Below, in pieces: positions 42,674 through 53,516 of a stretch of 64,000 bases of DNA. The stretch's first letter is position 1, and each line of letters begins with the position of its first letter. A model generated the notes under the pieces. It made no database searches. It was not told where the DNA came from and was given only the letters and a program-made list of their open reading frames with translations. The stretch covers positions 434,001 through 498,000 of the forward strand of contig JBDOQK010000001.1 in NCBI GenBank assembly GCA_040437565.1, given 5' to 3'. The DNA comes from Albugo candida (lineage: Eukaryota; Oomycota; Peronosporomycetes; Albuginales). The translations under genes and the position numbers were made by a program.

Positions 42674-44952
42674 GGGAATTGCTATTTCAACCCATCCTTT
42701 TGCTATTTCCACCCACCAATGTAATTTTTTGACCAATCAGATTATGACGTTATTAACACACCAATTTTTACTATTTCCACCCACCTTTCTATTATATGAT
42801 TGGGCAAGTTTCATATATGCAAATTCATTTTTTGGTTTTACTTTGCTCACCTGCATTTTGCCTACAAGATGAAAATAGTGTTGAAATCTTCGTGGGACAT
42901 TTTCGGAGATCATGTCCCTCCCTGTTACATTTTTTACATCGCCGCTTAGGCTTCATTGCATACTCGAATGCTGACGGTTCGCGCTTTGTTGAAGAAATGA
43001 GAACCTTATTTTGGGCCCCAAGTATACGTCCTTTCGCCTTCACGATAGAAGGTTCAGCAAGACCTGCAAATTCCCACTTACCAATTCCAAAATTTTAGCA
43101 TGAATGATTGACTGTTGGGCTGGCGAACAATTCAATTAGCGGCTTTCCAGTGCTTTCAAGTAGAGCTGAAAGATGCGATGTTGTTCGGCATGATGGAAAT
43201 TTGCTTAGCCCCTTCCGTTATTGCATTGTTATTAATGTCACCTAGGTGTCAATGCTGGTGGATCATTGTTAAGGGTATGGGGCTGTTAAAAAGATCACGG
43301 ATTTCATGCATACATGATAATCCCATAGAACTCCGCAACGTATGACTTCAGGCATTCTTCAAATCCTCTTCCGGTCTATTAAATTGCTCTTCGATTTTTT
43401 CAGAGCAAAAACGGAGACGCGTCCAGCCAGTTGCTCATAAATTTACACTACCAAGGAATACATGTGGGATTCGGATGCGTTCGCTAGCAATTTTTGCTTC
43501 AAGCTCCCGGGATTGGTGCTCAATGGCTTGCTTCATTCTTGCCTCAACAAGATCCAGACTTCCAGAAGATGTTTGTATGTACCGCTTCAAAGCTGAACGC
43601 GCTCCTTCAACCGCCTACGTCGAAGTATTTTGAAAATGCATCACCTTGTCTGTCTAGTCACGCACAAATTTTGCTTTATGCGGAATCCAGGTTTTCTCCA
43701 AATAGCTGACAACGTCCGATTTTCCAGCATACTTAATTTTTGATGTACTCCATCCTGCATCTTAGTTTGCAATTGTCTTTAATCTACAAACATTTGTCCA
43801 ACTTCCCAAAAAATCCTCCCATTCCTCTTTTGTGCCAAATTCTTCCTTGCAATTCGCAACCAAATTTTTCCGATGTGCCACATGCATAGGAGATGTGCGC
43901 AGTCCGGGAAATTTTCCTCAATGGCACCAGCTAGTGCCAAGTCATGATCTGTCACCAGAACATCTGAAGTTTGTACCAACATGTTTCGCAACTGCTGAAT
44001 TGCCCAGGTATAATCTGTCTTCCCCTCCCCTGATAAAAATGCAAAGGCCAAGTAAAATGTTGAGTTCATTCCCGTTCGTCCCACAATGCTCAGCTGAGGC
44101 ATCCTGGATCTGTTCGTTTTGTACGTACAATCCATGAGAAGAATCCCACAATACCGGCGAGCTAAACGGATGGATGTTGAATGAGCCATGAACAGATGTG
44201 TGACGCGCCCATCACCGGTGTTTTTAACACTATACGTCCACGTGCTCGATGTGAGATCATCCATCAAAGCCTGGATCGGGTACCTGGCTGCCATTTCCTT
44301 AGACGACATTGCGCTTTGGCGTTGTAGAAGGTTTTCATCGTAGCCAGAGATTTGGGAAATTCACGACGCAAAAGAGTTAACCACTGACGTGCGGAGATTC
44401 CAACGGGTACGAGTTCCTGTACGCGCCCCTTTTCTTCTTCAGTCCTTCTTCGGCATCCAGGGTGTCCAGTCACACACTCTGAAGGTTCATGATTGTGTTG
44501 GATGTTGCGCATTTTGACCTTCCAGCAACCATCTCCGTTTTTCTTTCCAAATGCCTCCCAAGGACACCCCTGCAGTCTGGTTCCTGTTTTTCGTATCGTT
44601 CCCTCAACGTTTCCAGCAGAGCGTCTCCTACAATCCCCACCAAGATCACAAGCAAGCAAAACTCGCCTGTCTCCATCTGAACGTTTTAGTGACACCCCAT
44701 AGCCAGACTCACGACATACGTGAAGAACGTGTTCAATGAGATCACAACGAGTGGCGAAAGATTGGTTGCAATTAATGAAATGGGACACTGATAAAGGTGG
44801 GTGGAAATAGTAAAATGTTGGGTGGAAATACCGCCGTAATCGGATTGGTCAGAAAGTCACATTGGTGTGGTAATAACGTCATAATATGATTGGTCAAAAA
44901 TTTACATTGGTGGGTGGAAATAGCAAAAAGATGGGTGGAAACAGCAATTCCC
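42674..44952 (-). mobile_element. MULE with long inverted repeats and 8-bp target duplication
   Basis: Inverted repeats of about 120-165 bp: left starts GGGAATTGCTATTTCAACCC, right ends GGGTGGAAACAGCAATTCCC, each with repeated GGGTGGAAATAG and GATTGGTCA units. Exact 8-bp direct repeats GAAAAATA lie at 42666-42673 and 44953-44960. It encodes a FAR1-like MULE transposase on the minus strand (42825-44788) and is the likely source of mobility for the two 0.9-kb elements with the same arms. Length 2279 bp without gaps. Confidence 0.9.
42825..44788 (-). pseudogene. MULE transposase, nearly complete, frameshifted
   Basis: Minus strand. The first frame (44788-44264) has a FAR1-like zinc finger: ACDLGGDCRRR, GCPWEAFGKKNGDGCWKVK and RNIQHNHEPS (Cys-Cys-His-His). 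The second (44309-43779) has the DDE core: RYPIQALMDDL, YCGILLMDCTYKTNRSRMPQ (first Asp), SFYLAFAFLSGE-like strand, DVLVTDHDLALAGAIE (second Asp) and HLLCMWHIGKIW. The C-terminus (43043-42825) ends with KREPSAFEYA and a CCHC knuckle, RRCKKCNREGHDLRKC. One frameshift near 44290 and several between 43780 and 43050 break the gene; otherwise all parts are present. The arms abut the coding region. Confidence 0.85.
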
Positions 44953-45002
44953 GAAAAATAAGTGCTGAATAACGACTCCCTTATACATAATTCCAGAACA
45001 AA

Positions 45003-45240
45003 CTAGCTGACTTCTCTAAATGCTTCGGCTGGCTTGAATATTAGATACAGAAAGGTTTTACTACAAAACCTGGGACAGGTGACAACATGTGACACTTTTT
45101 GACAGGCCTTTATTGTAGCTTCCCGTGGCCAATACACTACCAGACTCTGTTCAACTTGTACGAATTGTACAAGTACCATGTTCCTCAATTGATGTTTTCC
45201 ACTATGCTGAACATTTGTCATTCAACTAGAACTAAGATCG
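45003..45240 (-). repeat. LINE-B-like 3' tail fragment
   Basis: Resembles 11540-11665 (shared ACAAG-TGGACA-AGTCTxGTA and CCCAGGTTTT motifs on the minus strand). No coding part adjacent could be identified. Confidence 0.35.
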
Positions 45241-46984
45241 AAGTTATACTTGCACTTGAATGATCGTTGCTAGCCGATTTACCTTTCAAAATACCGAACC
45301 TGCTCATCAAACTTAGGATAGGATATAAAAAACGCTGAAACTAATCAGATTGCTTCTCGCTGGGTGGACAATAGATAGCCACTCCGTTCAGCCAAAGCGC
45401 GGTGAAATTTCTTATAATAGAAGTCATAGCCTGGATAGAATTTGCTAGTAATGCTTACTATTCTTCAGTATCGCAGCACAAAAAGAAAGGTATGATACGG
45501 CCAACGTAGTCGGGATGAATAAAATTGATCAAAATTGAGTAGCAGCTCTAGGCATATCACTTCGTGTGTTCTCATGTTGAGCAATGTTGAACTTATTACA
45601 CTCCTCTACACGAAGCATGACCACACAAGATTATCAGGCTCAATATCTTTATACACCCGGAACCGAGATCGAAAGATACGGCAAGGTTTCAAAGATAAGA
45701 CGATGTAACCGAAAACTTTCAAAAACATTTTATATCTGTAGCTTCCAATCACTCTCCCTATAAGTTTCATGGTATGATGTTCGTTCATCCAGGATGGTCC
45801 CACACGATTCGAGAGAGGTAGAAGCGTTGATAGCGGGTAAAAACTCATCTTTTCTGAGGTTCATACTTTCGGACAAAACGGCTTGATTATGTCTGTGGCT
45901 GAATCCAAATGATGAGAACGCGTATCAAGTGGATACATGCACTAGCTAGATGATTTCGTTTCAAATTCGATCAAAGAACTCTTCTATAGCCACATCGTCC
46001 CTTCGTAGGTCATATTGACCCATCTCTGAAAAATGCCTTGTAGAGTTCGAATCTCGATAGCTGAAAGGAACGATTTACGAAGTATCCGGTGTTGTTTGGC
46101 ACCATGCTAAAAATGTATCAGGCATTTTACGTACCCCGATTACGAGTAGCAGCTTTCTCATGTAATTCTAGGTAGGCGTGGAACCACATTGGTGTTCAAT
46201 GAAATACTAACGGTGTAAGAGATCATTCTTATAAGAATATAATACTACAGTCCATCGGATGCCATATTCTGAGTACGCATTCCCATCAAGAAGCTCTGAT
46301 TTCTCATTGAACCATTTTACCATGTCGATGTGGTGCTATGGTGAGTATATCCCTCGACTTTTGTGGTCCAAAGGAAGTCTGGATAAGCTGTACTAATATT
46401 TTCGAAGCAATTGTTCAATTCGCAGGAANNNNNNNNNNNNNNNNNNNNNNNNNNNNNNNNNNNNNNNNNNNNNNNNNNNNNNNNNNNNNNNNNNNNNNNN
46501 NNNNNNNNNNNNNNNNNNNNNNNNNNNNTCTGATTTCTCATTGAACCATTTTACCATGTCGATGTGGTGCTATGGTGAGTATATCCCTCGACTTTTGTGG
46601 TCCAAAGGAAGTCTGGATAAGCTGTACTAATATTTTCGAAGCAATTGTTCAATTCGCAGGAACAATTGCAGACGAAAAGATGCAAACTGCGATATGAATT
46701 GATTGCATTGTATTAAGAACAAAGGAGCACCTTATGTTACTCCACGTCATGGTGTAATACAAGTGTGATATTGCTTTTAATCATCAACTTCGCTTTCGTA
46801 TCAGTGTACGACAATTGAATCCAATCGATGAAACGTTTTTACAGCGCCCTTTTGCCCAAAACACGGATCACGTGCATCTCATCAACTTGGGAATTAGCTA
46901 TCTTAAATCCAAGTTGGTAATATACGATTCTTTTGCGTGATGGCTGATCGACTCTTGCATGTCGGCGAGGTGGCAAAAATAGTC
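45241..46984. other. Unassigned region with weak minus-strand coding signal
   Basis: Minus-strand frame 45848-45606 (80 codons) and short stretches such as ELNNCFENISTAYPDFLWTT near 46420-46360 look protein-like but match nothing I know. Confidence 0.3.
46429..46528. other. Assembly gap, 100 N, with duplicated flank
   Basis: 46295-46428 (134 bp) is repeated at 46529-46662. Confidence 0.9.
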
Positions 46985-47272
46985 TCATGTCCTTGCATTC
47001 TCAATTGGTTTTGGCCTAGATGCCTCAATACGAAAACGAGCGTTACAATCTATGCGCGAATAATTCCTAAAGCCCTTACACATTGACACTACGCATTGCG
47101 ATCGGTCAGCACTTCCCCGGCCTTCATCGTAATCCAATTGTGTGGAGAAGGATGTTTGAAGAGTGACGTTGGGATCTAAGTTATATATCTCTCCTGCGTA
47201 ACTCGAACACAATCTCAAGACGCTCACCGAAGCGTTCCGGATTAAGATGGAAAAATGAATCTGGTACCGCAT
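46985..47272 (-). CDS. Unidentified ORF with Cys and N-glycosylation-like sites
   Basis: 95 codons, minus strand. It contains NAS, NVT and NYS sites and five Cys (SSYAGEIYNLDPNVTLQTSF and CVVSMCKGFRNYSRIDCNAR). No membrane segment or known motif. It may be a fragment of a secreted protein, or chance. Confidence 0.3.
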   Translation of the reverse strand: MRYQIHFSILIRNASVSVLRLCSSYAGEIYNLDPNVTLQTSFSTQLDYDEGRGSADRSQCVVSMCKGFRNYSRIDCNARFRIEASRPKPIENART

Positions 47273-47934
47273 CCATACCTGAAAATTGAGTAGTTCGTAT
47301 GTTCTTTATCGCTTCGGCTATAACGGTCAACCTTCACCGACCTGAGAGGTGATTTTGCTTTTCTGATTTTAGTGACACTTGATACGAGTCCATTGTCTTT
47401 TGTCCTATACCACAATTATAGGTGAGTCGGTATATGGTCTATCTTAAGTGACCATAATAGCACTAAAATGATCTCCGAACTCGAATAATAAATTTCCGTG
47501 CGCTTTATTCCAATATGGCGGCTTTTTGGGAACATTTCTGATCCGCTCGCAAAGGAAAGAAATGTCGGGAGATAGAAAATGTTTTTGAAAGCTTTCACCT
47601 TTCTTTTACACGGAATGATATTCGACCAAAGCTCAGTATCATCGATGACTCGATTCGAAAATACGCCATACTGATTGTTGTAGTCCTAAGGACGATCAAT
47701 GGTTTGTAAAGGTCTTTCAAAACTATTATCTGCCGAATGTTGTAAACGCCGAGCGCCTACAATACCGAACTGAGTAGCCCATAACCATTTCACAGCAACG
47801 TAAAGACAAATCAGGGGATCATCTCTCAGTATTCCTTTTTTATAGCAATCGTATTTTTGCAAAATGCAATTCGGTAGCATAAAAAAACGGCATTTCGATC
47901 ATTTACACGACTGTTGCAATTAGAGAATTCTTAT
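47273..47934. other. Region without a recognised gene
   Basis: Short ORFs on the minus strand only; nothing identifiable. Confidence 0.35.
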
Positions 47935-49390
47935 GGGCGACTGGACGTTGCTTTCCAAGCCGCCAAATGGGTTCTTCACGCAGTTTGAACTAATTGAAGT
48001 CGACTGCGATGGATCTGGTGCGATGATTGACTTGAAGAAATCTGCCTTGCCGTAGATGGATCAGACCACGCCGTATCCTCGTACTCTCAATGCGTCCATA
48101 CTCGGTTGAAAATTTGTTCAAGTACTTGGTAATTCCGTTCGGCCAGCCACCAACACAGTGGATGCTTATCTAACTCTTGATGATCGTTTTCACGACGGGT
48201 TTGGTGTACGGTTTCGACGTGCACCAATAGTCACTGGTCGACTACTGGTTGCGCAGACGCTGATTTTCTCACGTATGTGGCATTAGACGATGTACTTGTA
48301 CATACTAGCAGAGACCATTAGACAATGGCAGTCGATGCTTTAAACCTTTATGCTTGGTCGGAAACACAAAACAGACCCGAAGCACGTTTCCCTGATACGC
48401 AAAAAGTTTTTATCTTTTAGTCGATAGGTTGCTGGACTACGAGTTCCTTTTTCGGTGAAAGGACGAAAAGCTACAATGCAATCAATTCCTATCGCAGTTT
48501 GCATCTTTTCGTCTACAATTTTTCCTGCGAATTGNNNNNNNNNNNNNNNNNNNNNNNNNNNNNNNNNNNNNNNNNNNNNNNNNNNNNNNNNNNNNNNNNN
48601 NNNNNNNNNNNNNNNNNNNNNNNNNNNNNNNNNNGTCGAAGAGCTGATTAGATCCTATATGGACGGAATAAAGTTACTGGGTAAGCTTTACAATGAAGTC
48701 ACTTAGCTACTAGAGTGTATTCACTCGACGACTAGTCTCATCATTTGGATCCAACCAAACCCAAGTGGACGACTGTCACATGTGTGAGAACAGGGCAAGG
48801 ATAGAAAACATTTTTCCCCATCTATTTCACGCTCTCAACTCTCACGAATCGTCTGGAGACTTCCCGAACCAGCAATAGTCGGAAACGTGTACTACCAATT
48901 CTGAGGATCTACAGATCCGTCTAACATTTCAGATGTTGCCCAGTCGATCACGTTCTTACATCCAAACGATATCAAATCCGATGTTATATTGTGCAGGCAG
49001 CCTTCGTGTGGCGCACTGGAATTCGATCAAAATACTTCCTCGAGACTGATAACAAGACATTATGTCCAGCACTACGACCGGCATAGAAAGAATATTAGTA
49101 CATTATACCCGATTTATGGCTTGCAACTCAAGTGGCGATACTTTACTTCATATGTACGGTAGGAATCGTCGTTTGTTCAAGCACTGATCATCAACTCCGA
49201 CAGTTCCAGCACTTCCGTAATGAACACTACGTTAAAGGCGCACGGTTCGGTACTTTCGAAGACAGTATTACGAGCAAGGCGAACACATTCGGCTTGTCGA
49301 GGTGTCAGATCAGCAAGCACAACTATGTGGATTACTCAGACTTCAACGATTATTGCTGCTTGTACGGTACCGGCAAGTAGGAGTGCAAGT
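47935..49390 (+). pseudogene. LINE-B ORF2 remnant, second plus-strand copy
   Basis: Co-linear with 25740-27470. The reverse transcriptase box reads ADADFLTYV (48253-48279) where the other copy has SDDVLITYV. Right of the gap, VEELIRSYMDGIKLLGKLYN (48635-48700) continues the same protein. The C-terminal zinc region (about 48985-49350) shows RQPSCGALEFD-like and MYGRNRRLFKH, TPTVPAL and VRYFRRQYYEQGEHIR. Heavily frameshifted. Confidence 0.5.
48535..48634. other. Assembly gap, 100 N
   Basis: Inside LINE-B copy 2; flanks not duplicated. Confidence 0.95.
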
Positions 49391-49920
49391 GTAACTACGT
49401 TGAGCCTATTGTGAGGCACACCAACTGCAAAACACGGTACTTCTGAACAGTTGTACTCCTCCAAACCATCGTTGCATTGATTGTATTTGATACTTCTGAG
49501 AAAGAATGATAAAAATGATCTTTTTTCTAAACGCTCTAGCTTCAAAAGTAGCTGTTTAGACGAACGTTGCGCGTGAATATCAAATATCAGCGTTTCTTGG
49601 GACAAAGCTGGCAATTGTATCTCATCAAGCCATCATTGTGTTGTTTGCATTCAGTACTTCTCAACAAAGACGATGAACTGATCTTGTTCTGAGAATCTTT
49701 ACCATCAAGAGTAGCTTTTTTCGTGTGATCTTTCTGCCCGAAGAATAGATTCAAAATATCGTTGGCAGATTTGTAGGGATTTGTCACACAGCTCATTTAT
49801 ATTAGTTCTTTTTATCACTTGGACATTGCTGGCAATCGTATTCCTTCAACCCATTCTTGCCTTAGTTGTCGTTGGTTCATCCGAGGAAGGGCGATAAAAT
49901 GATCTTGTTCCGAAACGTTT

Positions 49921-50020
49921 NNNNNNNNNNNNNNNNNNNNNNNNNNNNNNNNNNNNNNNNNNNNNNNNNNNNNNNNNNNNNNNNNNNNNNNNNNNNNNNN
50001 NNNNNNNNNNNNNNNNNNNN
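49921..50020. other. Assembly gap, 100 N
   Basis: Between an array unit and the 3' end of copia-4, so it probably hides most of a copia element. Confidence 0.95.
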
Positions 50021-50465
50021 CAGAGTCGTGCGAAGCATATTGACATAAGATATCACTTCATTCGAGAACAAGTTCAACGAGGCAACATAGAAATCAAGTA
50101 TATCAAATGAAAGGATCAACTGGCCGATTTTTTTAACGAAAGCCATTTCGACGAAACAACTCCAGAAATTCGTACCGAATCTAAATGTCAGAATTGTACG
50201 TCGAGGGGGAGTGTCGCAATGGAATCAGCCAATCATCATATTGGAAAAGGATTCCGCCAATCGGATGCTGATATGCGAAGTCGAGAAACAATGTAAAGAC
50301 AGTGCATCATATTCCACCAATCAAGATTCATACAACGCAGCTATACGACAATGCGTAAAGTCTAGGGCTTAGAACAGTAACAACAACTAAGGACCCTAAT
50401 ATATTCACTTCCATTTTACCAACTGAAACAAGAACATATGCTAGTTTTAGTCCCGCCCCTTGACA
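50021..50465 (+). mobile_element. copia-4, 3' end with LTR
   Basis: SRAKHIDIRYHFIREQVQRG then NIEIKYIK, a stop, and KDQLADFF is the classic copia RNase H C-terminus (50021-50140). A purine tract GAGGGGGAG (50203-50211) precedes an LTR that runs from TGTCGCAATGG (50212) to CCTTGACA (50465). After it the tandem array resumes. No second LTR is in the window. The LTR is unrelated in sequence to those of copia-1 to -3. Confidence 0.75.
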
Positions 50466-50666
50466 TTGCTGGCAATTGTACTCCTTCAACACATTCTTGC
50501 CCTAGTTGTCGTTGGTTCATCTGAGAAAGGGCGATAAAATGATCTTGTTCCGAAACGTTTTAGCTTCAGATGCAGCTTTTTTCGGTATATTTGTCACATG
50601 CGGATTGAATATAAACATTTCTGGTACATGGTTTAGAAAACAATCAAAAAGCTCACATGTTCAAGT

Positions 50667-50766
50667 NNNNNNNNNNNNNNNNNNNNNNNNNNNNNNNNNN
50701 NNNNNNNNNNNNNNNNNNNNNNNNNNNNNNNNNNNNNNNNNNNNNNNNNNNNNNNNNNNNNNNNNN
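50667..50766. other. Assembly gap, 100 N
   Basis: Inside the tandem array; array units on both sides. Confidence 0.95.
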
Positions 50767-51786
50767 CTCCAAACCATTCTTGCCTTAGTTGTCGTTGGTT
50801 CATCCGAGGAAGGGCGATAAAACTATCTTGTTACGAAACGTTTTAGCTTCACATGTAGCTTTTTTTATATATTTGTCACGTTCGGATTGATTATAAACAT
50901 TTTTGGTACATGGTTTAGAAAACATTAAAAAAGCTCACATTTTGAAGTTCCGAGATACAAAGATAACTTTGAAAAAGCGTGCAATTGTATCTCATCAAAC
51001 TATCGTTGTGTTGGTTGTAATCGGTGCTTCTCACAAAAGACGATGAAATGATCTTGTTCTGAAAATCTCTAGCGTCAAAAGTAGCTTTTATCGTGTGGTC
51101 TTTTTGCCCGAAGAAAAAATTTCACAACAATACGGTCATATAGTTAGAGAAATATCACACAGCTCACATATTTTTGTTTTCATCTATCACTTTGACAAAG
51201 CTACCAATTGAGTCCCTTCGAACCATTGTTGCGTTTCTTCTGTCCAGTACTTCTCACGAAAGACGACAAAATGATCTTGTTCTGAGAAGCTTCAGCTTCA
51301 AACGTTGCTGTTTTTTGTGAACTTTGCGCTGAGATTAAATATAAATGTTGCTTGTAATTGTTTTACAAAATAATTGCAATTCCCACGCAATAAAGTTCCG
51401 ATCAAGCAAGTTAATGTTGACAAATCTGTCGAGTGTATTATTTGAAACCATCGTTGTATTGATTGTGTGTGATACTTTTAAGAGAAGGCCGACAGTATGA
51501 TTCTTGCCTGAACAGCTTCACCTTCAAACGTATTTTTTTGTGTTGGATCTCTGCGCGTGGCGGTGTAAGAGAAAAGTTTCATGCACGCGTTTTGGAAAAT
51601 TATTACAAAGCTCTCATATTTTAGTTCTGGTTCAGCGCATTTACAAGCTGGACACAGTCCCGTATCAAGGGGTAGCGATTCTGACGTGCAAATTGATCGT
51701 CAAACTTACCCATTAAATGTATATGATTATAAATGTAATATTCATGTAGTAGTCCAGCAACTTGTTAATTGATGTCTGCAGTTTGC

Positions 51787-51870
51787 TGGTGATTGTGGTG
51801 CATGTTACGAATATAGGTGGGCTTGCTGGAGATTGTGGTGCATGCTACGGAGAAAGGTACGTGGTTTGTT
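51787..51870. repeat. Tandem duplication of a 42-bp unit
   Basis: TGCTGGTGATTGTGGTGCAT (51787) and TGCTGGAGATTGTGGTGCAT (51829) start two adjacent, slightly diverged copies. Confidence 0.75.
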
Positions 51871-51946
51871 TTCTGGTCATCCAGACGAAGTACTGACCAT
51901 TCCAGTTTAGGTTCGGCCAAGTCGCTCGAACGGACAGTTGCAAAAT

Positions 51947-52010
51947 GGATCAATACGGATCAACACGGATCAACACGGATCAACAATCAGTTTCAACAAT
52001 CAGTTTCAAC
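51947..52010. repeat. Minisatellite: 10-bp and 13-bp units
   Basis: About four copies of CAACACGGAT followed by two of CAACAATCAGTTT. No coding role seen. Confidence 0.8.
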
Positions 52011-52079
52011 GTACCAACTCTCAACTCCAACTCGGATCAGCAATTAGTTTCAAATCAGGGCAATTATGTTGTTCATGCG

Positions 52080-52168
52080 GTGACGCAAAGGAGTATGCAT
52101 GCTATGTCTGACTTTATGACTTGCATGCATGCATGTTATGTCTGACTCTATGACTTGCATTCATGTGA
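52080..52168. repeat. Short tandem repeat at a gap edge
   Basis: GCATGCTATGTCTGAC and TTATGACTTGCATGCATG units occur twice, ending at the gap. Confidence 0.6.
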
Positions 52169-52268
52169 NNNNNNNNNNNNNNNNNNNNNNNNNNNNNNNN
52201 NNNNNNNNNNNNNNNNNNNNNNNNNNNNNNNNNNNNNNNNNNNNNNNNNNNNNNNNNNNNNNNNNNNN
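52169..52268. other. Assembly gap, 100 N
   Basis: Gap in a tandem repeat; repeat length probably unresolved. Confidence 0.95.
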
Positions 52269-53216
52269 TGACTTTTCAAGCCACATCTGCATGTATTATA
52301 TGTTATTTATCGTAGTCTTGAAACACGGACCAAGGAGTCTAACATGTGTGCAAGTATTTGGGTGTTGAAACCCCAGTGCGTAATGAAAGTAAAGGGTAAT
52401 GTAGATTGCCTTAGGCTGGTTAATTCACAAAACTCCTTGGGTTTGTTAATAAAAAATTTGCTACTTACGGCTGATGAACCACCAAACTACCGTACAGAAA
52501 ATTATATTACATGTTATTGGATTTTTGGAGACAATTCGACATTTATATCCAATTAATACCGTTATATGGTGCCCGTATACGTCGGTATACCATAGCACAT
52601 AATCAGAGCAGTTAATAAATAATACCGCGACTGGAAAGATACGACCGGATCTTGGAGTGCTTTTCCATTGTCACAGAGTACTTAATTCATCTGGTCACTG
52701 TTTTGCTGAGAAACGCAGCAAAAATTACATTGTGTCGAGTGAGAGATTCTGATTGGAGTAAGCGATGTTCGCATTACTTACACAGAACTGATTGCAGTAC
52801 TGCTGAGTAATGAGGCTGATGATCCAAGGTTACTGCTCCATGTCTGATCCTAGTTTTAGTCACTCATACACAGCACGTTCGTCATTCAGAAAAATGATTG
52901 AATTTAAAAGAAGACCCATTTATTAAAATAATACGGTTTTTATAATTATATTTTTTTTTTCATACTAATGCGAACTTTACACTTGTCCTGTAAAGTACGT
53001 CATTTGAAGTGTGACGTACTTTTATAACGACGAGACCTCTTTGTTTTCTAATCTAATAAGTGGCAGATCATTTTATGTGGGAGTAAAAAGCAACATGCAA
53101 CCGTTGAAGAGACAAGTGCACATCGACAATGTCTTCTAGACAGTTAGCACTTGGTACGCGACATGGTAAAATCAACTGTAGACGTACTAAGCCAAATTAT
53201 AGACTTATAAAAGTAC
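52269..53216. other. Region without a recognised gene
   Basis: AT-rich, with poly-T near 52950. A 70-codon plus-strand ORF (52344-52556) has no motif. Confidence 0.4.
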
Positions 53217-53471
53217 TGCACGAAGGATGTGTACTATACGTACGAATATACACATGCCTGGGAAGAAGAAATTGGCTGGCTGACAGAGGTGAGGTGTAAG
53301 ATATGATAATATGTAATCTCGGTGATGGTCCTGTATTGCAGTAGACGCATGTCTCTCATTGGGACCTGATATCAGGAGATTTCAAGCTTGAGCTCTTCCC
53401 GCTTCACTCGCCGTTACTAGGGGAAGCCAGGCATGTGTATATTCGTACGTATAGTACACATCCTTGGTGCA
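53217..53471. mobile_element. Inverted-repeat element (MITE candidate)
   Basis: 45-bp arms at 53217-53261 and 53427-53471, identical except one base, starting TGCAC(G/C)AAGGATGTG. They enclose 165 bp without coding. The arms contain TATACGTACG. No clear target duplication, so the MITE label is tentative. Confidence 0.5.
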
Positions 53472-53516
53472 TTTTTTTTATTATTCAATGGTATTTTGCA
53501 TGAACGGGTCGGGTCA

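Larger units (their letters stand above)
41709..44980. mobile_element. Foldback-like element hosting a MULE
   Basis: Left end GGGAATCGTTATTCA (41709) and right end TGAATAACGACTCCC (44966-44980) are near-perfect complements. Flanks TTATAAATA (41700-41708) and TTATACATA (44981-44989) agree at 8 of 9 bases, a MULE-type target duplication. The left arm contains a second GGGAATCGTTATTCAGCCCCC unit at 41828 and CAATCAGAGGCC-like boxes; the right arm, inverted, lies at 42506-42665. A complete MULE is inserted near its right end (42674-44952). Same family as 3703-5801. Confidence 0.75.
49440..51660 (+). repeat. Degenerate tandem array, about 225-bp unit
   Basis: The block GATCTTGTTC(C/T)GAAACG with flanking TAGCTTCA-A-GTAGCTTTT recurs at about 49518, 49682, 49901, 50541, 50823, 51050, 51273 and 51499. 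The last four are spaced 222-227 bp. Each unit also has GCTGGCAATTGTA-CTC and ACCATCGTTG-like blocks. The array follows directly after LINE-B copy 2 and shares its tail sequence, so it is probably an amplified LINE-B 3' end. A single similar unit lies at 53970-54130. Confidence 0.7.

Noticed and set aside
49440-51660. CRISPR array
   Set aside because: Units are about 225 bp, diverged and contiguous, with no short identical repeats or spacers, and the DNA is eukaryotic.
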